Shown one piece after another: positions 1 through 7,806 of a stretch of DNA of 27,250 nt (positions are counted from its first letter, which is position 1; the number at the start of each line of letters is the position of its first letter). The notes below the pieces were generated by a model, which searched no databases, was not told the DNA's origin, and was given only the letters and a program-made list of their open reading frames with translations. The position numbers and the translations under genes are program-made. Origin of the DNA: a virus; IMG/VR virus record IMGVR_UViG_3300029984_000027, positions 1 to 27,250 of that record; one strand, written 5' to 3'.

Positions 1-267
1 TTCAAAAACTCTAGTTGACCAACCTTTGTAATATTTCCACTGAGTCGGTTTTCGTTTACAAATCTTGTAGTACTTGAGCAATCTATCATACTTGTAAAGC
101 TGAATAAATTGCAGTTTTGTCATTGCTGGGCGTTGGTTCAATTTTGCAATCGAATCACTCAATAATATGATTTTAGCGTTCAACACACCAACTGTATCCT
201 TTTTTATAGCCGGTTGTGATAAACAAAACGCCGAGATAAAAAGGAACAAAGGCACTAACTTTTTCAT
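1..267 (-). CDS. Secreted phage protein of the lysis region (partial)
   Basis: The reading frame starts with ATG at 267 and stays open to the window edge, so the C-terminus is missing. The first 18 or so residues (MKKLVPLFLFISAFCLSQ) form a typical signal peptide. The rest is basic and aromatic, with the stretch WKYYKGWSTRVFE near the edge. Its ATG overlaps the TGA of the muramidase gene by four bases (ATGA), so the two are translationally coupled. Placement after the lysozyme suggests a lysis accessory or spanin-like role, but no family motif proves that. I recognise no catalytic residues. Confidence 0.7.
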   Translation of the reverse strand, partial: MKKLVPLFLFISAFCLSQPAIKKDTVGVLNAKIILLSDSIAKLNQRPAMTKLQFIQLYKYDRLLKYYKICKRKPTQWKYYKGWSTRVFE

Positions 268-674
268 ATCATTGAGCTTAATTTTGTAACTAACTCAGGA
301 GTTATAATTCCTGTCTGAGCCATTGTGACGATCGATTGCGCACGTTTGATAGCAGGTTTGATTCCTTCATTTACGGCACTATCCACCAACATATCTGCTA
401 TATCCTGATCAGCAATAAAATCACCGCCGATCTTATCCCAAAAATTTTGTTTATAGAATTGTATAACAAATTCTTGAAGCGGTACAATCTTTTCGAGCGA
501 TGTAGGAAATCCGTTTAATTTTTTAGCCGGATCAATAAATACCCAGCCCATCCACTTTGGCCAAAAGTTGCGTGCAATTCCTTTGTAAGTTTCACCGCCT
601 GCATCATTTTTGTCATTCACATAGCCACCTTCAGTAGTCAGTATCCGTTTAATTGCATGTTTATAGTCTGCCAT
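264..674 (-). CDS. GH108-type phage muramidase (endolysin)
   Basis: This predicted peptidoglycan hydrolase would cleave the glycan backbone at lysis. The N-terminus carries the family signature EGGYVNDKNDAGGETYKGI, with Glu15 as the expected general acid; this EGGYxNDxxDxGGxT pattern is characteristic of glycoside hydrolase family 108 (ZliS/secretion-activator-like). The C-terminal part, from about residue 85, resembles the PG_binding_3 region but is short: 136 aa against roughly 160-180 in many members. No signal peptide or membrane anchor is visible, so export would need a holin or a partner. The gene lies one base after the 165-aa connector gene and overlaps the secreted protein downstream, in the leftward late operon. 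Confidence 0.85.
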   Translation of the reverse strand: MADYKHAIKRILTTEGGYVNDKNDAGGETYKGIARNFWPKWMGWVFIDPAKKLNGFPTSLEKIVPLQEFVIQFYKQNFWDKIGGDFIADQDIADMLVDSAVNEGIKPAIKRAQSIVTMAQTGIITPELVTKLSSMI

Positions 675-675
675 C

Positions 676-1173
676 TTATTTGAATCTAAATGTTGAAGCT
701 ATATCCGGTTCCGGTTTAGCCACTGTGTTACGTTCAATTACTTTCTTATCATCTACCGCAGTGCTAAAGTCAACCCTGAAAAGGATATACTTTTTACCAT
801 ATTGCGGTTTATATTCGGCTAATCTGTTTAGCGGGGTAAGCTTATCAATGGATAAGCCTTCAAAGGCCTGATAAATATCATCAAATTTGTCCAGGATATC
901 CAAGCTTGTATTTTCACTGGTGGAAGTACTGAACGTATCAGAGCCCGAATTGACGTATAGGTAAAGACTTACAATGCCATCACCAATTTGCGCGCTTTCT
1001 CCAAGATTACTAAAGCGGAAATCACCAAGTTCGATAAACAAAGCCGGAAGCGGAACAGGATAATTTTGTACCTCATTTTGCATCTGTCCCTTTTGCAAAT
1101 CTACAAATTTGAGATACTCCAGTTCAGATTTAGCCTGATCGCGTAAGGCTTTGTATATATCGCTTCTTTTCAT
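676..1173 (-). CDS. Putative head-tail connector / tail completion protein
   Basis: This 165-aa protein is encoded between the major capsid and endolysin genes. The frame is open from an ATG at 1203, but that codon lies inside a perfect hairpin (1192-1227); the ATG at 1173 (MKRSDIYKALRDQAKSEL) is therefore the likely start. The N-terminus is helical and charged. The middle (PVPLPALFIELGDFRF, then LYLYVNSGSDTF) looks like the beta-rich fold of tail-terminator or neck proteins. I cannot assign a named family; the role is inferred from position after the capsid gene. It has no signal peptide or transmembrane segment. Confidence 0.65.
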   Translation of the reverse strand: MKRSDIYKALRDQAKSELEYLKFVDLQKGQMQNEVQNYPVPLPALFIELGDFRFSNLGESAQIGDGIVSLYLYVNSGSDTFSTSTSENTSLDILDKFDDIYQAFEGLSIDKLTPLNRLAEYKPQYGKKYILFRVDFSTAVDDKKVIERNTVAKPEPDIASTFRFK

Positions 1174-1191
1174 TCGTTTAGTTTTTGAAAT

Positions 1192-1227
1192 AAACCACTT
1201 CAACCCGTTAACGAATTGAAGTGGTTT
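1192..1227 (-). terminator. Hairpin downstream of the capsid gene
   Basis: A perfect 12-bp inverted repeat (AACCACTTCAA arm at 1193-1203, TTGAAGTGGTT arm at 1216-1226, plus an A-T closing pair) sits 23 bases past the capsid stop. On the minus strand it is followed by TTATTTC, only a weak U-run. It may be a partial terminator or an RNA-processing/stability hairpin that raises capsid expression over the genes downstream. Confidence 0.6.
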
Positions 1228-1249
1228 TCCAACCTATGAAAACTAACCC

Positions 1250-2269
1250 TTATACTGATTTGGCCTGATAAATCATAGCCGAATATTTTTGTGCATCTTT
1301 TGTAAAATCCGCTTTGAATCTGTGAGAGAAACCAAATTCATCGGCACGTCCATTTGGGTTTTGCGCCTTATTCAATAAATACATATCGAATTTACCACTT
1401 GCCCTGAACACTTCCGTTGAACAGAATACAAATCCAGCCGGAACAACATTGCCAGTAATTAATGCTCCCTGAGCAGCCTTAGCAGATGTGGTCAGATTAT
1501 AGGAAACCATACTGTTATTTGAAGCTTTATGAATTTTGAATCCATAATAGTTTACAATAGTTGGATTGATAATCCCATTCTGATTTTGATAACCCAATTG
1601 CGCTTTCAAAATTTGATTGTTTACAACTAAATCCCACCACATGTCACTAGGTAAAACCAGATTTCGTCCATCTTCAGGGAATAATAAATTATCGCAAGCA
1701 CGTGCCAATGTGACAACATCGTCAAGTGTCATCATCTTTAAACCATTGCGTACATTTCCGGTAGTTGGGATAATAATTCTTTTACCTCCATCCGTATCAG
1801 GAGCATATGCATAAGCAGCATCGTTAACCTCTTTCAATCGAATGGCATTAGCCGATTTATTGGTATAGTAAGCCATTTTGTCGAATGGCAATGCGTGCAT
1901 ATTGATATTACGCATCTTATAGTTTTGAGAATCGTAGTAGTCCAATGCAACTTCGTAAGTAGTTTCTGTTGGTTCTACACTGTCAACATCATCCGTTTTA
2001 TTCTTATACACCACTGGAAATGCACCGGCTTCAGGAAATACCAATGTTTGTCCATCGGTAGCAAACGAACTTAAATCCTGCGCTTCATTAAGCCATGAAT
2101 CTATTTTAGAATACTCTTCCTGTAAACTGCGAATAAACACAATTTGCTGAGTAGGCAATACAACGGGGGCTGCAAGTATAGTCCCGGCAATATGCGGCAC
2201 TAATACCGCTCCAAACATGGCAGTAACTACAGCAAGCAGTAACACCATTACACTTAAAAATCTTTTCAT
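1250..2269 (-). CDS. Major capsid protein (Mu gpT-like)
   Basis: The 339-aa product follows the protease/scaffold gene, the position of gene T in Mu, and has the length and composition of an HK97-fold capsid subunit. It shows an early acidic helix (residues 47-62), many beta-prone stretches and no membrane segments after residue 40. Unusually, the N-terminus (MKRFLSVMVLLLAVVTAMFG, then continuing hydrophobic to about residue 40) reads like a signal peptide or membrane anchor rather than a capsid arm; it may be removed by the prohead protease during maturation. The ATG at 2269 is preceded by an A/T-rich leader. The call rests on context more than on diagnostic residues. Confidence 0.7.
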   Translation of the reverse strand: MKRFLSVMVLLLAVVTAMFGAVLVPHIAGTILAAPVVLPTQQIVFIRSLQEEYSKIDSWLNEAQDLSSFATDGQTLVFPEAGAFPVVYKNKTDDVDSVEPTETTYEVALDYYDSQNYKMRNINMHALPFDKMAYYTNKSANAIRLKEVNDAAYAYAPDTDGGKRIIIPTTGNVRNGLKMMTLDDVVTLARACDNLLFPEDGRNLVLPSDMWWDLVVNNQILKAQLGYQNQNGIINPTIVNYYGFKIHKASNNSMVSYNLTTSAKAAQGALITGNVVPAGFVFCSTEVFRASGKFDMYLLNKAQNPNGRADEFGFSHRFKADFTKDAQKYSAMIYQAKSV

Positions 2270-2348
2270 CTTTCTTTCCTTGTTTTTTATTAAAACTAAT
2301 TCCTTTTTAAAGTCCTTCGTAACCCACTTCGCAGGCTTCGCAATCTAT

Positions 2349-2921
2349 TTACACCTCCGTTGTGGTAGCAATACCCATTTTTGAGCTTTCGTTGATAAAA
2401 TCGCCTTCTAATTTCTTGAATTTTTCAGGGTCATTTTTAGCCATCAGTTGCAATGCTTCCTGATCTTTCTTGTAATAGTCCAGATAAGTCCATTTGGCAC
2501 GTTCGTCAGTTTCTTTTTCTTTCCCATCTCCCATGCCCAACACAAATGTTTGAAGCCCATCAACTCCTCTAAGCAATTCAAGTGCTTTTTTAGTACCGTC
2601 ATAATCTGCAATAGCACTTGCACGATACACAAGTTTTTGACTTTCTGTAATTGCACCACGATTTGCATGTATAGCAACCAATGCATCGGCTTTTGTTTCC
2701 GCGGTTTCATTATTGGTCGGAGCTTCTGGTTTTACACGTGCATCAAGCATTTTACTCACGGTATCATAACTGTGCAAAGCCAGCTCTTTCAAACCTTCAA
2801 TTTCTCCATCTTGTAACACGCCACGTTCTTTGTGCCTAAGCACTAAGTTTTCAGCATTCAATTTTTTTGAGGCTGTCAGTTCTGCCTGAAGTTGCTCAAC
2901 TGTTTTTTCTTCTTTTGCCAT
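2349..2921 (-). CDS. Nested scaffold protein from internal start (Mu gpZ-like)
   Basis: An in-frame ATG at 2921 (Met165 of the protease) begins MAKEEKTVEQLQ, just where the protease domain ends. The leader before it is A/T-rich (AATTACAAATTCTACTGCA), like true initiation sites elsewhere in the window. The 190-aa product is highly charged and predicted helical, typical of a scaffold. Mu makes its scaffold gpZ in the same way inside gene I. Internal initiation is inferred; release by self-cleavage of the full-length protein is the alternative. Confidence 0.5.
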   Translation of the reverse strand: MAKEEKTVEQLQAELTASKKLNAENLVLRHKERGVLQDGEIEGLKELALHSYDTVSKMLDARVKPEAPTNNETAETKADALVAIHANRGAITESQKLVYRASAIADYDGTKKALELLRGVDGLQTFVLGMGDGKEKETDERAKWTYLDYYKKDQEALQLMAKNDPEKFKKLEGDFINESSKMGIATTTEV

Positions 2922-3413
2922 TGCAGTAGAATTTGTAATTAAATTAAGTTTATACTTTCCCCCGTCTGGAGTGGATAATTTTACAGCGTTTTTTTGACCG
3001 GGTAATGTTACCAATGAAATTTCTAGTAATTCTGATTTTGTGATTGTTGGACAGCTTTGTCCGGGAAGTAGTTGCTTCACATCATCGCTTTGTTCTATTG
3101 GAATAATATTCAGACTCACGGCACTCATATAGCCATCTTTATATTTCCAGTAAAGTTTTACAGCATCATCATCGTATCGGTCAAATTCAACAGTTCCGAT
3201 TAACTGACCTTTTTCAACCCGAAGGTTAGACCACTTTCCGACCGGAATCATATAGGTGGAATGTTGAACACAACATACCGGATTTTTCAAGAAACCTTCA
3301 GTGTCTATACCTTCTACGAGCAAACGCCAACCGTAACGATTGACTGTATTGTCACAGATAATGAAATCCATTATTAGATTTCCATCCGGTAATTTTCGTT
3401 CTTGTTTCGCCAT
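2349..3413 (-). CDS. Prohead protease with C-terminal scaffold (Mu gpI-like)
   Basis: This 354-aa protein would process the prohead during capsid maturation. Residues 1-160 resemble the HK97/U35-type prohead protease: YGWRLLVEGIDTEGFLKNPV, then His51 in QHSTYMIPVGKW, Ser97/Ser100 in GYMSAVSLNIIP, and ELLEISLVTLPGQKNA closing the domain. Residues 165-354 are charged and helical, beginning MAKEEKTVEQLQAELTASKK, as expected of a scaffold. This matches the Mu I/Z arrangement in which the scaffold is also made from an internal start. It is the first gene of the leftward late block, diverging from the small terminase gene. Exact catalytic assignments are inferred from the family pattern. Confidence 0.8.
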   Translation of the reverse strand: MAKQERKLPDGNLIMDFIICDNTVNRYGWRLLVEGIDTEGFLKNPVCCVQHSTYMIPVGKWSNLRVEKGQLIGTVEFDRYDDDAVKLYWKYKDGYMSAVSLNIIPIEQSDDVKQLLPGQSCPTITKSELLEISLVTLPGQKNAVKLSTPDGGKYKLNLITNSTAMAKEEKTVEQLQAELTASKKLNAENLVLRHKERGVLQDGEIEGLKELALHSYDTVSKMLDARVKPEAPTNNETAETKADALVAIHANRGAITESQKLVYRASAIADYDGTKKALELLRGVDGLQTFVLGMGDGKEKETDERAKWTYLDYYKKDQEALQLMAKNDPEKFKKLEGDFINESSKMGIATTTEV

Positions 3414-3468
3414 TTTTAGTTCTAAATTTTGAGCAAAGTAAAAGCAAAAAAGAGCACAAAAAAAATGA

Positions 3469-3531
3469 TTGATTTATAGTTGTGCCGCTTTCAAACAACT
3501 ACTGTCGGAAATTTAGACTACTATAAATCAA
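3469..3531. promoter_or_regulatory. 12-bp inverted repeat in the divergent late promoter region
   Basis: TTGATTTATAGT (3469-3480) and its perfect complement ACTATAAATCAA (3520-3531) are separated by 39 bp. They lie between the divergent protease (3413) and small terminase (3628) genes. The spacing is too long for a typical dimeric operator, but would suit two half-sites brought together by looping or by a late activator. It lies immediately upstream of the candidate rightward promoter. Confidence 0.6.
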
Positions 3532-3535
3532 ACAT

Positions 3536-3566
3536 TTTAATAAGCACGAAAAAAGTAAAACCTTTG
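3536..3566 (+). promoter_or_regulatory. Candidate rightward late promoter
   Basis: TTTA at 3536-3539 and AACCTTTG at 3559-3566 are 19 bp apart. This approximates the Bacteroidetes TTTG / TAnnTTTG primary-sigma promoter with one mismatch in each box. Transcription would begin about 50 bp before the small terminase ATG. The imperfect match suggests activator dependence, consistent with a late promoter beside the inverted repeat. Confidence 0.4.
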
Positions 3567-3627
3567 TATCTCAAATTACACACATTGTATTTAATCAAGT
3601 CTAACTAAATCATTAATCAGCATGTAA

Positions 3628-4113
3628 ATGGCACAATTCACCAAAGCCGAACGCGAATTGAAAATTGAACAAGCACGGCGAATGTATTGCAAAGGATTCG
3701 ACTCTCAAACCATTGCCGATATTATGGGCGATGTAACCAAACGTACTTTAGACGGATGGATACGCGACTATGATTTTGACAAGAGTAAAAAGAGTCAAAT
3801 AATTGCCCTTTCCGAAATCCGTAATTCCATACTTGAAAGTTATGCCGATTTGCTTGATGGGAAAAAACCTAAGATCACACCCGATCAAGCGGCAAAGTAT
3901 GCAACGGCCTTTGAAAAGTTCAGCAGCAAAAAGCAAGTATTATCGTATATGCACGAAGCTTTTGAGATGCTTAGCGAAGAGTTTATGAATGACATTCAGA
4001 AAGCCGATGGACGGAAAGAAAAAGACAACCTATTGAACGATTTACGCGGGGTACGTTCAAAAATGGAAAATGTATTAACCCGCCTAACAAATGAAGTTTT
4101 AGGTAATGAGTAA
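3628..4113 (+). CDS. Small terminase subunit (DUF1804/Mu gp27-like)
   Basis: This 161-aa protein is the first gene of the rightward late block. Residues 5-50 form a helix-turn-helix (ERELKIEQARRMYCKGFDSQ, then TIADIMGD and TLDGWIRDYDFD) typical of small terminases that recognise the packaging site. The remainder is helical, with a charged C-terminal coiled segment (RKEKDNLLNDLRGVRSKMEN) suited to oligomerisation. The stop overlaps the next start by eight bases and TerL follows directly after, matching the Mu-family order of a small subunit before gp28. The family assignment comes from architecture and position. Confidence 0.8.
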   Translation: MAQFTKAERELKIEQARRMYCKGFDSQTIADIMGDVTKRTLDGWIRDYDFDKSKKSQIIALSEIRNSILESYADLLDGKKPKITPDQAAKYATAFEKFSSKKQVLSYMHEAFEMLSEEFMNDIQKADGRKEKDNLLNDLRGVRSKMENVLTRLTNEVLGNE

Positions 4114-4369
4114 ACTAGAAATGTTTTTTTTCGAGAAACTGGATAAATTAAGACAGTACTATATCGGTTATAAAATCAAACGACTGATAAATGAAGCCGA
4201 TAAGTGTCGCGATAAGTATGGTTCGCAAATGTTTGTTCTCAAATATGAAGGCCGTATACGCACAATCAGTAAACGGTGGTTTAAACGCCAACGCCAAATT
4301 GGAAAATTTCCGAAATCAATGACATCGGATGACTTGAAGAAAATATCCTACTATTACACACGCGGGTAA
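4106..4369 (+). CDS. Small basic phage protein between terminase subunits
   Basis: An 87-aa, very basic protein (YKIKRLINEADKCRDKYGS, then RTISKRWFKRQRQIGKFPKS). It is encoded with an eight-base overlap to the small terminase gene and ends one base before the TerL ATG, so all three are coupled. It has no signal or membrane segment and no family I recognise. The composition suggests nucleic-acid contact, perhaps as a packaging accessory; that is inference only. Confidence 0.65.
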   Translation: MSKLEMFFFEKLDKLRQYYIGYKIKRLINEADKCRDKYGSQMFVLKYEGRIRTISKRWFKRQRQIGKFPKSMTSDDLKKISYYYTRG

Positions 4370-4370
4370 A

Positions 4371-6008
4371 ATGACTAAGAAGGAATACAAAGAACTACTC
4401 GACCGCTTCCGTGAAAAAACGGCTTTTATCAACAAAGCCACGATTGACAACATTATCGAAGAAACACCGGAACAACAGGACGCGCGTATAAAAATGTTGC
4501 TGAAGCCGGAGAACTACGGTCAGTTCTTTAATTACTACTTTGGCAAAGGTACAACCATTCCAATGGCTGACAGTGATTGCGCCTGGTATCATACTTCTAT
4601 TTACAAAGACTTATACAACAACGACTTTATAACGCTGTTTAATCTCATTTTTCGTGGTGGGGCAAAGTCTACCCATGCTAATATGGGTTATGCTTTCGGG
4701 CTCAAACAGACTCGAAAAGCCATGTTTCAATTGGTTGTAGGAGCTAATGAGGTTCGCGCTGCTATGTTGCTTCAGGACTTACAGGTTCAATTTGAATCAA
4801 ACAACCGAATCATTAAAGACTTCGGTATGCAAAAAAGCTATGGCAATTGGGCCGATGGACAATTCGAGACAACCGATCGTTGCACATTTATGGCATTGGG
4901 TATTGATCAACCGTTTCGTGGACTTCGCCAAAACGGTGTAAGGCTTGAATACGTGTCGCTTGATGATATTGAGGACAAAAAGAAATCAATGAATAAATCA
5001 TTGGTTCATGAGTATGCCGATAAAGTAACCGGTGATATTCAGGGCGCGTTTTCCAAGAGTTCAGAACGCACCATTATCAACAACAATTATTTTACCGAAA
5101 AGGGCTTTGTAGCCACTTTGGCAGAACGTAAAGGATTCGACCTGAAAAAAATTGATACTAAAAACAACCAAATTCGGAAAGAAAAATTTTCCACATTGTA
5201 TTTAGTCAATCTTACAACAAAGTACTACGATCAGCTTAATCGTTCTAGCGACTGGAAACCCAGTTGGGAAGAAAGATACACCAAAGCTGATTGTTTACGA
5301 AAGGTTGAACAATACGAACATGATCAGGCAACGCTTTCGGGTGAGTTCTACAATACGCCCATAAACGTGGGTAAGCGTATCAAAAAAGAATGGATACGCA
5401 TGGTTAAGCCAAAACCGTTCGATGCTTACCTAGTGATTGTAGGTAACTGGGATTTTGCCTACTCTGATAAAGCCTGTTACAAAGCATTGGCTACCATTGG
5501 AGTTCGTGACTTGCACATGACTGTTATCGACCTTTATTGCCGGCAAACGGCTGATATCGAAACAGCCCTGGAATATCATTATACACAGGCTAAAAAGATA
5601 CAGAGCATCAACGGCTCAACTATCTATTATTTTGATGGTTCGGTTTCGCAGGAAGTAATCTATTACCCTATTCTTATCAGGGCTGCACAAAAATACAAGT
5701 CAATCAGTATTCCTATTTCACAAAAGAGTGTCACAGACAAATATACCAAAATAGACACTACGCTTGTGAGTGTATTGAGCACCGGCATTTTGGACTTCAG
5801 CGAAGAACTGGAAGAAAATCCTGATTGGGAAGAAGCCAAAGCGCAAATGCTCAACTTTGAGAAAGGCGGTAGTTATCCGGTCGATTTCCCGGACTCCCTG
5901 ACTGATGCAATTCTCAAAGCCCAGGAATACCTGAATGGTGATTTTGAAGAGAACGATGAGACAGATAATAAACCGATAATCGGTAAACGCGAACGCGGAG
6001 GGTACTAA
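4371..6008 (+). CDS. Terminase large subunit (Mu gp28-like TerL)
   Basis: This is the packaging motor ATPase and headful nuclease. It has a Walker A-type motif at residues 94-101 (FRGGAKST), a Walker B strand with acidic pair at 195-202 (YVSLDDIED), and a C-terminal RNase H-like nuclease. Likely metal ligands are Asp361 (VGNWDFAYS), Asp422 (YYFDGSVSQE) and Asp508/Asp512 (FPDSLTDAI). Length (545 aa) is normal for Mu-type TerL. It follows the small terminase and basic ORF with one base of spacing and precedes the gp36-like and portal genes. No disrupted motif is seen. Confidence 0.93.
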   Translation: MTKKEYKELLDRFREKTAFINKATIDNIIEETPEQQDARIKMLLKPENYGQFFNYYFGKGTTIPMADSDCAWYHTSIYKDLYNNDFITLFNLIFRGGAKSTHANMGYAFGLKQTRKAMFQLVVGANEVRAAMLLQDLQVQFESNNRIIKDFGMQKSYGNWADGQFETTDRCTFMALGIDQPFRGLRQNGVRLEYVSLDDIEDKKKSMNKSLVHEYADKVTGDIQGAFSKSSERTIINNNYFTEKGFVATLAERKGFDLKKIDTKNNQIRKEKFSTLYLVNLTTKYYDQLNRSSDWKPSWEERYTKADCLRKVEQYEHDQATLSGEFYNTPINVGKRIKKEWIRMVKPKPFDAYLVIVGNWDFAYSDKACYKALATIGVRDLHMTVIDLYCRQTADIETALEYHYTQAKKIQSINGSTIYYFDGSVSQEVIYYPILIRAAQKYKSISIPISQKSVTDKYTKIDTTLVSVLSTGILDFSEELEENPDWEEAKAQMLNFEKGGSYPVDFPDSLTDAILKAQEYLNGDFEENDETDNKPIIGKRERGGY

Positions 6009-6027
6009 CTATAAACTATCTACTAAC

Positions 6028-6456
6028 ATGGCATTTCTAACTAAAGCAGAACTTAAAACAGTCGCTGATATTAATCTGATTGGCATTCTTACCGATTTGG
6101 ACGACACGATTATAACCGACATTATTGATGAAAGCATTGATAAAATGAAAGGCTATTTAAGCCGCTACTACGACATTGATGCAATTTTCAATGCGGAAGG
6201 TACTACACGTAAAAAGTCTATCGTAAAACGCCTGAAGGATATTGTAATTTATGAAATATACGAACGCCACACACGAGACACCAATGCAGTTGCAGCGCGT
6301 CGATATGCAGAAACAATTGAATGGCTCGAAAAGTCTTACACCGGCGAGCAAGGAGACAGAACGCTCCCTCCAAAACCAGAACAAACAACTGAAATACCTG
6401 GAACAACTGGAGAAAACAGATATGGTGGAAAAAGAAAATATGATTCAGCTTATTAA
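6028..6456 (+). CDS. Head-tail connector protein, DUF1320/Mu gp36-like
   Basis: This 142-aa protein starts with MAFLTKAELKTVADINLIGI and continues through a helical core (IDESIDKMKGYLSRYYDID, VKRLKDIVIYEIYERH, ARRYAETIEWLEKSYTG). This is the pattern of the gp36/DUF1320 connector family, whose members typically begin FlT.eel... and contain a central Y..aeE-like region. The C-terminal 30 residues are polar and probably disordered. In Mu, gp36 lies further downstream; here it precedes the portal by nine bases. Confidence 0.75.
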   Translation: MAFLTKAELKTVADINLIGILTDLDDTIITDIIDESIDKMKGYLSRYYDIDAIFNAEGTTRKKSIVKRLKDIVIYEIYERHTRDTNAVAARRYAETIEWLEKSYTGEQGDRTLPPKPEQTTEIPGTTGENRYGGKRKYDSAY

Positions 6457-6465
6457 TTCATAATT

Positions 6466-7737
6466 ATGAAAAAGCAAAAGAACTTCAATAAATTAGCACT
6501 TGCAGCAAAGCCAACGTCCAATACACAGCCAACCGGGCGCAATGCAAGAAAACCACCTATAGCAGACACGCGGGGTTCTGATACTATGGAAATAGACTAT
6601 TTCCGGTTGTATGAGTCCATGTACCGGAAAGAAGTAACTGACTGGCAAAATGCCCGTCTTGCTCGTTATGACCCATTTAATCCTGTAACCTATTTGATAC
6701 AGCAGTTGTACAAAGACGCGATGTTAGATAATCACCTTCAGGGAGCTATCCAACAGCGTATCTTACGCGTTGTCAATAAAATTGCTGTATTCAAAGACGC
6801 TGAAGGAAAACAGGACGATGTGCGTTCAAAACAAATCAATAAGAAGTGGTTTCGTCATGCTATGCGAAAAGCTATGGAATCAAAGTTTTATGAATACAGC
6901 ATGTTCCTGATATCCGATTTCACTTCGGGGAGCATTCGCAAAGTCATTGATATTCCTCGCGAAAACATTATTCCGGAAAAAGGCTTACTATTGAAAGAAG
7001 CCCATAATCCTTCAGGTGTTGCTATCAGGTACGAAGATTTTTCAAACTTTCTTATTTTCATTCAGCTATCACCAGACAAAGGCGGCATCCTGGAACGTAT
7101 TGCACCAATGACTATCTACAAACGCCATTCGTGGGCTTCGTGGGATGAGTTTGAACAGATATTTGGTGTGCCTATCCGTATTGCAAAAACAATGATCAAC
7201 ACCAAAAAGCATAAAGATGAGCTACAGGAGTGGTTGCAAATGATGGGAACTGCCAGTTATGGTATCTTTGACAAACAAACTGAAATTGAAATCAAAGAGA
7301 ATCAGAAAACTGATTCTTTCAACGTCTTTGATAAGAAAATTGAACGCATCAACAAAGAGATGTCCAAAGGCATTGTGGGGCAAACTATGACAATGGACGA
7401 CGGTTCTAGCAAATCACAGGCAGACGTTCACCTTCAAGTGTTCCAAGATATAACCGATGCTGACATTGCTGATGTTCAGGACTGGATTAACGATGATTTC
7501 ATCCCTGTTTTACGCAACCTTGGTTTTGATATTCCGGAAGGCTATACCGTGGAACTTCAGGCTAAAAAGAACGTGAAAGCGAGTGAAAAAATTAAGGAAG
7601 ATAGTGAGTTGCTTAAGTATGGTTATAACCTTACGCCCGAATATATAGAAAGTACTTACGGTGTAACGCTTGATAAAAAGAATCCCAAAACGCAACCGGA
7701 GAAAGCAAGTAACCAGTCGCTCAGTTTTTTCGACTAG
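6466..7737 (+). CDS. Portal protein (DUF935, Mu gp29-like)
   Basis: This 423-aa protein would form the ring at the capsid vertex through which DNA is packaged. The N-terminus is disordered and basic. The core matches DUF935 portals in order: YRKEVTDWQNARLARYDPFNP, AMLDNHLQGAIQQRILRVVN, ERIAPMTIYKRHSWASWDEF, FGVPIRIAKTM, and GSSKSQADVHLQVFQDITDADIADV near the end. It is shorter than Mu gp29 (about 510 aa). The gene ends AGT TTT TTC GAC TAG, a slippery run followed by a strong stem-loop, so some ribosomes may shift -1 and continue into MuF. It is followed directly by that structure. Confidence 0.9.
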   Translation: MKKQKNFNKLALAAKPTSNTQPTGRNARKPPIADTRGSDTMEIDYFRLYESMYRKEVTDWQNARLARYDPFNPVTYLIQQLYKDAMLDNHLQGAIQQRILRVVNKIAVFKDAEGKQDDVRSKQINKKWFRHAMRKAMESKFYEYSMFLISDFTSGSIRKVIDIPRENIIPEKGLLLKEAHNPSGVAIRYEDFSNFLIFIQLSPDKGGILERIAPMTIYKRHSWASWDEFEQIFGVPIRIAKTMINTKKHKDELQEWLQMMGTASYGIFDKQTEIEIKENQKTDSFNVFDKKIERINKEMSKGIVGQTMTMDDGSSKSQADVHLQVFQDITDADIADVQDWINDDFIPVLRNLGFDIPEGYTVELQAKKNVKASEKIKEDSELLKYGYNLTPEYIESTYGVTLDKKNPKTQPEKASNQSLSFFD

Positions 7738-7806
7738 CCCCGGACTCTAACGCTCCCCTTTCCAAAGTTTCTTTAGACTTTGGAAAAGGTCTAAGAGTAA
7801 CCGGGG
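7725..7806 (+). promoter_or_regulatory. Candidate -1 programmed frameshift signal (portal to MuF)
   Basis: The heptamer T TTT TTC (7725-7731) is in the correct X XXY YYZ phase of the portal frame. Six bases later a long stem-loop begins. CCCCGG (7738-7743) pairs with CCGGGG (7801-7806), and ACTCT (7744-7748) pairs with AGAGT (7794-7798). An apical perfect 9-bp stem joins TTTCCAAAG (7759-7767) to CTTTGGAAA (7778-7786). A -1 slip leads into CGA CTA GCC ..., which is open straight into the MuF coding frame. Geometry and phase match known bacterial and phage -1 frameshift sites. A plain terminator is less likely, as there is no U-run after the stem. Confidence 0.65.
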
